Source: Candidatus Segetimicrobium genomatis (lineage in GTDB: Bacteria; Sysuimicrobiota; Sysuimicrobiia; Sysuimicrobiales; Kaftiobacteriaceae). From it: a stretch of 34,503 bases of DNA. Within the stretch, counting starts at the first letter, position 1. Each line of letters starts with the position of its first letter. The notes below the pieces were generated by a model. That model saw nothing but the letters and a program-made list of their open reading frames with translations. It ran no database searches and was not told the origin of the DNA. Where the stretch lies: assembly GCA_005882335.1 (NCBI GenBank), contig VBAP01000009.1:1-34503 (forward strand). Direction: 5' to 3'. Below, in pieces: positions 16,568 through 22,658 of this stretch. Position numbers and translations under genes: made by a program.

Positions 16568-17584
16568 TTACAAGGTGGGCCGCTCCCCCAGGATGACCGT
16601 GGTCGTTGCTGCATGGCCGTCGCGATTAATCTCCAGCGTGACCGGGTCGCCGATATGCTTGCTCAAGATGTAGGCCGCCAGCGCCCCGAACGTCGTCACG
16701 GGCCGGCCATCGATGGCGGTGATGACATCGCCCCCCGTGGGAAAATCCGCGGTGCTGTTGGCTCGTCCACCCCGCAGCCCGGCGAGCGACGCCGGACTGT
16801 GCGGGAGCACTTCCAGGATCAAGACGCCGTTGTGCAACGCCAGGCCGAGTTCGGCCGCGAGGTCTTCCGTCAGGGTCCGCCCGGTGATACCCAACCAGGG
16901 ATGCCGGACGTCGCCGGCTCGCAGGTCAGTCAAGACGGCCCGGATTGCGTCGGTGGCCACCGACAGGCTGAGCAACCCATTGCGGGTGATCGCTACAATG
17001 ACGCCGATCACTTCCCCTCGTTCGTTGACCAGCGCACCACCGGAATCGCCCGGATAGACGACCGCGGTCGACAGGAGGTTGGGCACGCCGGCCCGCGCTT
17101 CGAGGTCGACTTCCAGAAACGTGCCGGCGGTCGGCCCCGCCTGCCGGCGCGGCGCCCGACCAAGGGCCACGACGGTATCCCCGCGCTGCAGCAGCGATGA
17201 CGCCGCCAGGGTGACAGCGGGAAGCGGGCGGACCGCATCGACTCGAAGCAGGGCAATGTCATAGACGCGATCTGTCCCCACCACATCTGCCGGCAGGACC
17301 TCCCCGCTGTGGAGCTGCACCTCCAGACTGCTGGCGCGGTCGACGACATGCCCGGCGGTGAGAATCACTCCCGACGGATCGATGATGATCCCCGATCCCG
17401 ACCCCCGGGCCGTCCGGCCGCCGGCGCGATATGTCGCGGTGATCAGGACCACGGCACGGTCTGCCGTCTCGATGGCGAATGCCGGGGGGGACGCGGTCTG
17501 GGCCGCCGGCGACGGTGCCAGCCACGCCAATGCCGCCAGCACGAGCACGCCGCAGATGAGAGCCTGGACCACTCGTTGTTTCAC
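16568..17584 (-). CDS. HtrA/Deg-type trypsin-like serine protease with one PDZ domain
   Basis: 338 residues, exported: basic start, hydrophobic VVQALICGVLVLAALAWLA, cleavage near PAAQ. The trypsin-like domain has a complete triad: His79 in LTAGHVVD, Asp109 in YDIALLRVD and Ser181 in YPGDSGGALV. The C-terminal PDZ domain (about 225-335) includes GVLILEVLPHSPASLAGLRG and GGDVITAIDGRPV. One PDZ and this length suit DegS/HtrA-like envelope proteases. The GTG start has GGAGGG about 7 bases upstream. It follows zwf by 40 bases and may be cotranscribed with it, although the two have no known joint role. Confidence 0.92.
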   Translation of the reverse strand: MKQRVVQALICGVLVLAALAWLAPSPAAQTASPPAFAIETADRAVVLITATYRAGGRTARGSGSGIIIDPSGVILTAGHVVDRASSLEVQLHSGEVLPADVVGTDRVYDIALLRVDAVRPLPAVTLAASSLLQRGDTVVALGRAPRRQAGPTAGTFLEVDLEARAGVPNLLSTAVVYPGDSGGALVNERGEVIGVIVAITRNGLLSLSVATDAIRAVLTDLRAGDVRHPWLGITGRTLTEDLAAELGLALHNGVLILEVLPHSPASLAGLRGGRANSTADFPTGGDVITAIDGRPVTTFGALAAYILSKHIGDPVTLEINRDGHAATTTVILGERPTL

Positions 17585-17624
17585 CCCGCTATCCCTCCAC
17601 CACGCGACGGCGCGCCCGCGCGTA

Positions 17625-19112
17625 TCAGTCGGTCCTCCACTGCCGTCCCTCCCGCATCAACAGGTCATCGGCTTCCTTGGGTCCCATGGCGCCGGCGGGA
17701 TAGTTTGGAAAATCATCCGGAGGATGGCCGGCCCAGTACATCAGCAGCGGGTCAACAATCGCCCACTGCAGCTCTACCTCGTCGCGGCGAGGGAATGACG
17801 TCTGCACTCCGCGCATCACATCCAGGAGCAGGTGTTCGTAAGCGGGATGCTCCGGTTCGCCGAAGTCGCGATAGGAGAAGTCCAGGGTCACGGAGCGGAT
17901 TTCGTGCTTGTGTCCAGGAACCCGCGCCCCAAAGCGGAGCGCGATCTTCTCATCATCAGTCGTCTTAAGCACCAGGACGTTATGGTCCATCCCGGCGATA
18001 TCATAGTCGCGGAACAAACGCAGCGGAGGCTGGCGGAATACCACGACCACCTCGGTATCTTTTCGACCCAGCCGCTTGCCAGCCCGGAGGTAGAATGGCA
18101 CATCGGCCCATCGCCAGTTCTCGATCTGCAGCCGCATGGCGGCGTAGGTCGGTGTCGCCGACTGCGGCTCCACGCCCTCTTCTTCCCGGTACCCGGGCAC
18201 CCGTTGACCCCCCACCAGACCTGGCGCGTACTGGCCGCGCACCGCGGCCACCGGTTGCACGGGCGGAATGGCCCGCAGCACTTTCGACTTCTCGTTGCGA
18301 AACTCTTCGGCGTCAAATACGGCCGGCGGCTCCATGGCGATGATCGCCAGCAACTGCAGGACGTGGTTCTGGATCACGTCTCGCACGACACCGACCTCTT
18401 CATAGAATCGACCCCGCCCACCCACGCCGATGTCTTCCACAAATGAGATCTGGACGTGATCCACGTAGCGGCGGTTCCAGATCGGCTCGAACACCGTGTT
18501 CGCGAACCGCAGCACCAGCATATTCTGCACGGTCTCCTTGCCGAGGTAGTGATCGATCCGGTACACGAATTCCTCACCGATGACCCGGTCCACCAACACG
18601 TTCAACCGGCGCGCCGTCGCCTCGTCCCGGCCAAACGGTTTCTCGATGATGACCCGGGTCCAGGGCTGGCGACTCCCATACCGGATCAACTCACTCCGCC
18701 CCAGGTTGGTCAGAATCGATTCGTAGGTCGATGGGGGCGCGGCCAGGTAGAAGAGACGGTTCCCGCCGGTGCCGAAGCGGGGCTCAACCTCGGCCAGTGT
18801 TCGAGCCACGTGCGCATAGTCGGCTTCCTTCATCGAATCGGCTGAGACATAGAAGAGCCGTTCCGCGAACCGGCCCCAGCTGGCGGCGTCAATCGCGACG
18901 TCCCTCTGCACACCCTCACGGACGAAGGTTCGGAATTGTTCATGCGTCATGCCGCGGCGCGACATCCCCACGATGGCGAGGGATCCGGCGATCGCCCCTT
19001 CACTGAACAGACGGTATAATGCGGGAAACAGAAGCCGCTGTGACAAGTCCCCGGTCGCGCCGATGATCACGATGGCGACGGGCTCCGGGGTCTGCGTGCC
19101 GGGATGGTTCAT
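17625..19112 (-). CDS. zwf: Glucose-6-phosphate 1-dehydrogenase
   Basis: 495 residues, the usual bacterial length. It oxidises glucose 6-phosphate to 6-phosphogluconolactone with NAD(P)+, the entry step of the oxidative pentose phosphate pathway. The N-terminal cofactor motif is GATGDLSQRLLFPALYRL (from residue 18). The active-site signature is RIDHYLGKE with the catalytic-region His near 188, and EKPFGRDEATA precedes it. FRQPPLRLF and PFYLRAGKRL match the C-terminal domain. No pgl, gnd or opcA gene is nearby. The ATG at 19112 is the clear start. Confidence 0.97.
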   Translation of the reverse strand: MNHPGTQTPEPVAIVIIGATGDLSQRLLFPALYRLFSEGAIAGSLAIVGMSRRGMTHEQFRTFVREGVQRDVAIDAASWGRFAERLFYVSADSMKEADYAHVARTLAEVEPRFGTGGNRLFYLAAPPSTYESILTNLGRSELIRYGSRQPWTRVIIEKPFGRDEATARRLNVLVDRVIGEEFVYRIDHYLGKETVQNMLVLRFANTVFEPIWNRRYVDHVQISFVEDIGVGGRGRFYEEVGVVRDVIQNHVLQLLAIIAMEPPAVFDAEEFRNEKSKVLRAIPPVQPVAAVRGQYAPGLVGGQRVPGYREEEGVEPQSATPTYAAMRLQIENWRWADVPFYLRAGKRLGRKDTEVVVVFRQPPLRLFRDYDIAGMDHNVLVLKTTDDEKIALRFGARVPGHKHEIRSVTLDFSYRDFGEPEHPAYEHLLLDVMRGVQTSFPRRDEVELQWAIVDPLLMYWAGHPPDDFPNYPAGAMGPKEADDLLMREGRQWRTD

Positions 19113-19258
19113 CGTCTCTGCTCTCTTGAACGCAACGAGCGCGATTCAGTGGCCCGCTCCGGGGGCGACACTCGTGGCTCACCCGTATCAACGCCCACGC
19201 TGGCGCTGTCCATTCCTACCAGCATCCTGCCCATCGGCGCCCGGCCGGGGCGGATCGT

Positions 19259-19288
19259 TTGACCCAGCGCCGGGTCGCATGCTACGAT
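19259..19288 (+). promoter_or_regulatory. Sigma-70-type promoter of tRNA-Pro
   Basis: TTGACC (19259-19264), an 18-base spacer and TACGAT (19283-19288). Transcription would begin near 19295, only a few bases before the mature tRNA 5' end at 19298. Confidence 0.6.
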
Positions 19289-19297
19289 CCTCCTGAC

Positions 19298-19375
19298 CGG
19301 GGCGTAGCGCAGACTGGCCAGCGCGCGTGGTTTGGGACCACGAGGTCGCCGGTTCAAATCCGGCCGCCCCGACCA
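19298..19375 (+). tRNA. tRNA-Pro(TGG)
   Basis: Acceptor CGGGGCG/CGCCCCG, D arm GCGC...GCGC, anticodon stem CGTGG/CCACG around TTTGGGA with anticodon TGG, T arm GCCGGTTCAAATCCGGC, discriminator A, and encoded CCA (19373-19375). The C at position 1 is typical of bacterial tRNA-Pro. Confidence 0.96.
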
Positions 19376-19395
19376 TGCACCACTCGCGGAGTTCA

Positions 19396-19487
19396 CCCTG
19401 AACCCGAGTGTATCGAGTGGTTCAGGGCTCGGGTTCATGGCGGCGCCACATGTCACCTTCTCCCTGAAGCGATTCGAGTGTTCAGGG
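19396..19487. repeat. Overlapping inverted repeats downstream of tRNA-Pro
   Basis: CCCTGAAC (19396-19403) can pair with GTTCAGGG (19420-19427), while TGAACCCGAG (19399-19408) can pair with CTCGGGTTCA (19428-19437); the two helices exclude one another. A second related unit, CCCTGAA (19462-19468) with TTCAGGG (19481-19487), shares TCGAGTG plus TTCAGGGC with the first. It is probably the transcript end region between tRNA-Pro and the convergent gene ending at 19557. The rest of 19376-19556 holds nothing else I can name. Confidence 0.65.
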
Positions 19488-19556
19488 CCACCTCGACTAT
19501 CTTCCGCGAATCTGAAGAAATTGTGAAGATTGAAACGAGGTCCGGAGAGTCCGGGA

Positions 19557-20156
19557 TCAGGATTCCGGTGCCGGCGACTCGCCCGGAGGCGCCGCGGGGC
19601 TGGCCGGCCGAGCCGGCGCGGGTTTGCTGGCGGCCTCTCGAGCCAGCTCGGTGGTCTTCTTAGGCCGCTGCTCGTGGCGGCCCAGGAAGTCACTGGCGAG
19701 GTAGCGCTCGAGCAGATCGCGGACCTGTTGCGTCCGCTGCGCGTCCCCCGCCCGCGCCTCAGCAACCCAGGTTTTGTCCACACGGTAGGTCCGCAGCTGC
19801 TTGCCATCATGGAAATGCACGAGCGGATGTTTCATGGAGTCTTCCAACACCACGACGCGGACGGTCAGCCCCAGCTTCGTGGCGACCTCGGTAGCGAGGT
19901 CGAGCACCCACTGCCGCTTCTCGTCGGGTCGCTGACCTGGACCCATGCCCAGCGTCTCGGCCACGGTCTTCCCTTTCAGAGGGTTCGGATCTAACGCCGG
20001 CCCCCCGGGGAGAAGCTGGCTGCGGCGCTTTCGGACCATGTCCATAACCTGTTCCCAGATGTCCAAGCCGGCCACGATGAACGCGAACACATAGAAGAAC
20101 AGAACGGCGAACGTCAGCGACCAGTAGCGGAAGAACGCCTTCAATTCCGGAGGCAT
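19557..20156 (-). CDS. Hypothetical protein with one membrane helix
   Basis: 199 residues, not recognised. Residues about 13-33 form one membrane helix (LTFAVLFFYVFAFIVAGL), followed by the positively charged MVRKRRS, so the rest is probably cytoplasmic. The middle part, about 75-160, is a mixed alpha-beta region (TKLGLTVRVVVLEDSMKHPL, then KQLRTYRVDKTWVAEA). The last 35 residues are an Ala/Pro/Ser-rich tail. GAGGG lies 7 bases before the ATG. It is transcribed divergently from Ku. Codon use looks like its neighbours. Confidence 0.72.
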   Translation of the reverse strand: MPPELKAFFRYWSLTFAVLFFYVFAFIVAGLDIWEQVMDMVRKRRSQLLPGGPALDPNPLKGKTVAETLGMGPGQRPDEKRQWVLDLATEVATKLGLTVRVVVLEDSMKHPLVHFHDGKQLRTYRVDKTWVAEARAGDAQRTQQVRDLLERYLASDFLGRHEQRPKKTTELAREAASKPAPARPASPAAPPGESPAPES

Positions 20157-20261
20157 GTGGCTTCCCTCACGACGCCGCGAGACGTGCTGCGACGGCTTCT
20201 GTTGAATTTGGCGCGGGTTCCGGGGCTTCCTCCCCTGCCCGCGCTGAGGCCCTGCCGAGGT

Positions 20262-20351
20262 GGGGACTGTCCCCTTTCTCTCTTTGACTCAAACCGGCTA
20301 CACGGTACGCTCGGACCCGCTCCAGATGCGGGCGTCCGGGGGACAGTCCCC
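20262..20351. repeat. Inverted pair of a 13-base near-palindrome (GGGGACTGTCCCC)
   Basis: GGGGACTGTCCCC at 20262-20274 and its exact reverse complement GGGGACAGTCCCC at 20339-20351. Each copy is itself a near-palindrome, so both local hairpins and one large stem are possible. Similar words are scattered in many environmental genomes, in some cases near REP-type transposases; no transposase gene is here. Confidence 0.75.
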
Positions 20352-20448
20352 GATAGAATTTTGGCTCGGACCGGCCGTGCGCCGCCCAGAGCAGCCCCGG
20401 GGCCTGCGGCAGGGCGCCTGCGCGCAGGCAGGAATTGGCGCACAAGAG

Positions 20449-20454
20449 TATAAT
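20449..20454 (+). promoter_or_regulatory. Likely -10 element for the Ku operon
   Basis: A perfect TATAAT, about 58 bases before the Ku ATG. A good -35 box at 17 bases is not visible (TTGGCG stands only 8 bases away), so an activator or other sigma factor may be involved. Confidence 0.45.
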
Positions 20455-20506
20455 ACGCGTACATCTATTCGCGGCCACTGGCAGCGCCTGATGGAGGGAC
20501 GGTTCG

Positions 20507-21427
20507 ATGCGCCCGATCTGGAAAGGTCACCTCACCTTCGGCCTAGTTACCATCCCGGTAAAACTCTACACCGCTACCGAGGCGAAGGATGTACGGTTCC
20601 GCCTCCTGCACAGCAGTTGCATGACTCCCATTCAAAACAAACGGTACTGTCCCCATCACGAACAAATTGTGGACTGGAACGACGTCGTCCGCGGCTACGA
20701 ATATGCGAAGGGCAAGTTCGTTCCCGTCAGCGACGAGGACTCGGACAGCGTTCCGCTCGATACGGCTGGCACGGTCAACGTGACGTCATTCGCCGACCTC
20801 AGCGAGATCGACCCGATCTACTACGAAAAGTCCTATTACCTCGCGCCGGACGAGGGTGGGCAGAAGGCGTTCCGGCTCCTCCACGAAACGATGGAAGAGG
20901 CGACAAAGGTTGCGGTCGGCAAGGTCGTGATCAAGGAAAAGGAACACCTCGTCGCGGTGCGCCCGTACGATGGGACGCTGGTCATGTCCACGCTGTACTA
21001 CGCAGATGAAGTGCGCGCCGTCAACGACGTTCCCGAGCTGCCGGTTCAGGCGAAAGTGCATCCGAATGAGAAGAAGATGGCGATGCAGTTGATCGAAGGT
21101 CTCATCGCCTCGTTCAACCCCGCCGAATATCGGGATGAGTACCGCGAAGCGCTACAGAAGGTCATCGCCGCAAAGATCGACGGTGAGGCTGTGGTCGGCG
21201 TCCCGGTGCGGAAGCAGGAGAAGGTCGTCGACCTCATGGATGCGCTTCGCCGCAGCCTGCAGATGACCCGCAAGGAGAAGCAGCCGGCCCGCCGGCCCAG
21301 AGCCCTTCGACCGGGCTCAGGGCAGGCCTCCGCGCCGCGGGCCGCGGCGATGCGCGAGCGGGAAACGTTGAAGCGATTACACATTAACGTTTCAACGTTC
21401 CAACGTTTCACCGCTTCAACGGCATGA
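20507..21427 (+). CDS. ku: Non-homologous end-joining protein Ku
   Basis: 306 residues. Homodimeric DNA-end-binding ring protein that recruits LigD. The start MRPIWKGHLTFGLVTIPVKL is diagnostic, followed by CPHHEQIVDWNDVVRGYEYA, YYEKSYYLAPDEGG and KEKEHLVAVRPYDGTLVMST. The core ends at about residue 255. The last 41 residues are Arg/Ala-rich and then LHINVSTFQRFTASTA, encoded by repeat DNA (21302-21421), and look unlike a functional domain. GGAGGG lies 8 bases before the ATG. The stop overlaps the ATG of the DUF72 gene (ATGA). LigD is two genes downstream. Confidence 0.96.
   Translation: MRPIWKGHLTFGLVTIPVKLYTATEAKDVRFRLLHSSCMTPIQNKRYCPHHEQIVDWNDVVRGYEYAKGKFVPVSDEDSDSVPLDTAGTVNVTSFADLSEIDPIYYEKSYYLAPDEGGQKAFRLLHETMEEATKVAVGKVVIKEKEHLVAVRPYDGTLVMSTLYYADEVRAVNDVPELPVQAKVHPNEKKMAMQLIEGLIASFNPAEYRDEYREALQKVIAAKIDGEAVVGVPVRKQEKVVDLMDALRRSLQMTRKEKQPARRPRALRPGSGQASAPRAAAMRERETLKRLHINVSTFQRFTASTA
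21302..21323. repeat. Short inverted repeat inside the 3' end of ku
   Basis: GCCCTTCGACCGGGCTCAGGGC, with outer arms GCCCT/AGGGC. It matches a CCCTTCGAC...GCTCAGGG style of extragenic repeat common in environmental genomes, but here it is read as codons for Ku residues about 266-273. Confidence 0.6.
21364..21421. repeat. Word-built inverted repeat (AACGTT / TTCAACG) at the end of ku
   Basis: CGTTGAAGCG (21366-21375) pairs perfectly with CGCTTCAACG (21412-21421). Between them are tandem AACGTTTCAACGTTCCAACGTTTC words. The whole element is translated as the Ku C-terminus and ends 3 bases before the Ku/DUF72 ATGA overlap. Confidence 0.75.
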
Positions 21428-22143
21428 CACCCCGCGCGTACATCGGTACGTCCGGCTTCAGCTATCCCGAGTGGAAGGGTTCGTTCTATCCGGCCGATCT
21501 ACCCAACGGCGAGATGCTGCGATTCTACGGGCAGATGTTTCTCACCGTCGAACTCAACAACACCTTCTACCGGTACCCCGGGGAAGACACGCTGGCGCAG
21601 TGGGCTGCGGCGGTGCCGCCAGAGTTCCGCTTCTCGGTGAAGGCGCACCGCCGCATCACGCACAATAAACGGCTGGTGGACGTGGACGGAGATGTGGCTT
21701 TCCTCTTTGAACGTCTGCGGCGTTTGGGGGACCGGTTGGGCTCGATTCTCTTTCAACTTCCGCCGTCGCTGCGGTTCGACCTGAGCCTGCTGGAGTCGTT
21801 CCTGGCCAGCCTGCGTCCCGGCGGGCAGACCGTGCTCGAATTCCGCCACAACAGCTGGCGGAACGAAGCCGTCTACCGCCTGCTGGAGACTCACCGCGTG
21901 GCGCTCTGCGTGGCAGAGACCGACGAAGAAATGCAGCCGGCGGATGTGGTGGGACCCGTCTCCTATCTCCGGCTGCACAAGTCGCGCTATGCTGACGAGG
22001 ACCTGCACCGGTGGGCCCAATGGATCGGCCAGCGCACCGGCGAGGGTCGCAGCGTCTTTGCCTATTTCACCCACGAGGAAGGGGCGCCAGCTACCGAGTA
22101 CGCGCGGACACTTTTGGGACTTGTGGCGAGTAGTAGCCAGTAG
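21424..22143 (+). CDS. DUF72 (YecE-like) family protein
   Basis: 239 residues, a TIM-barrel-like family of unknown activity. It begins YIGTSGFSYPEWKGSFYP, then FLTVELNNTFYRYP, FRFSVKAHRRITH, LGSILFQLPPSLRFD, VLEFRHNSWRN, VSYLRLHKSRY and VFAYFTHEEGAPA, all conserved DUF72 positions. The length is normal. The start overlaps the Ku stop by 4 bases, so it should be translated with Ku. The C-terminal residues VASSSQ and the stop codon are encoded by the AGTAGCC repeat word. A role in repair is only suggested by position. Confidence 0.9.
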   Translation: MTPRAYIGTSGFSYPEWKGSFYPADLPNGEMLRFYGQMFLTVELNNTFYRYPGEDTLAQWAAAVPPEFRFSVKAHRRITHNKRLVDVDGDVAFLFERLRRLGDRLGSILFQLPPSLRFDLSLLESFLASLRPGGQTVLEFRHNSWRNEAVYRLLETHRVALCVAETDEEMQPADVVGPVSYLRLHKSRYADEDLHRWAQWIGQRTGEGRSVFAYFTHEEGAPATEYARTLLGLVASSSQ

Positions 22144-22196
22144 CCAGTCCGCTTGACTGTCATTTCGTCCTTGCTGGTTACTGGCTACTGGTTACT
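22132..22196. terminator. Word-built inverted repeat carrying the stop codons of two convergent genes
   Basis: AGTAGCCAGTAGCCAGT (22132-22148) pairs with ACTGGCTACTGGTTACT (22180-22196): 16 of 17 positions match, the last being a G-U type pair. The DUF72 TAG (22141-22143) lies in the left arm and the VOC TAA (22192-22194) in the right arm. A bidirectional terminator is likely, although no U-tract is present. Confidence 0.75.
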
Positions 22197-22578
22197 GTTT
22201 GGCTTTCGGCACCTCGCTCATGATGGCCATCATATTGTCTTCCGAGTCGTAAAAGAACGCCATCCACAGATCGTAGCTCTCCATCTGGGCGATGAGGCGA
22301 GGCGCGTCGTGAAACCGAACGCCGCGCCCGGCGAGCGCACCGTGCGCCGCCTGGATGTCCGGCACACGGAAATACAGAATGGAGTTCCCATGAGGTTGGC
22401 CTTCCGGACGGCTCAGCATAAGCCGGACGTCGCTGCAGTCGAAGAACGACAGCCCGGGTGGCGCGGTAAACAGGTACCGCAGGCCGAGCCGATCGCGATA
22501 GAATGCCGTCGCCCGCTCCACGTCCTTCACCGAGACGCCGATCTGGCCGATGTGAGACAGGGTGACCTCCGCTGTCAT
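22192..22578 (-). CDS. VOC (glyoxalase/bleomycin resistance) family protein
   Basis: 128 residues, a single-chain vicinal-oxygen-chelate protein made of two beta-alpha-beta-beta-beta units. The first starts LSHIGQIGVSVKDVERATAF and YRDRLGLRYLF; the second NSILYFRVPDIQAAHGAL and ends AFFYDSEDNMMAIMSE. His near residue 9 and Glu near 121 are possible metal ligands. CAGGAGG stands 6-7 bases before the ATG. It is transcribed against DUF72 and divergent from LigD. The substrate is unknown; presence inside the end-joining locus may be incidental. Confidence 0.88.
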   Translation of the reverse strand: MTAEVTLSHIGQIGVSVKDVERATAFYRDRLGLRYLFTAPPGLSFFDCSDVRLMLSRPEGQPHGNSILYFRVPDIQAAHGALAGRGVRFHDAPRLIAQMESYDLWMAFFYDSEDNMMAIMSEVPKAKQ

Positions 22579-22658
22579 GACAACCTCCTGAGAATGGTCC
22601 CGCCGCTGCGGTTGGCGAACTACATCTTTGGCCTACATCGCGACATCACCTTGTGCGC

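Larger units (their letters stand above)
20157..20506. other. 350-base divergent intergenic region upstream of Ku
   Basis: No gene is seen. It holds a palindromic repeat pair (20262-20351), a run of GC-rich sequence, a consensus-like -10 box at 20449 and the Ku ribosome-binding site GGAGGG at 20493-20498. Confidence 0.6.

Noticed and set aside
15754..16596. 280-residue plus-strand frame opposite moxR
   Set aside because: It is a shadow of the MoxR gene in GC-rich DNA, with His/Arg/Asp-rich sequence and no recognisable fold.
19109..19810. Minus-strand frame containing GAAGFEPATSWS
   Set aside because: It runs across the antisense strand of tRNA-Pro and the repeats; the motif is a common annotation artefact.
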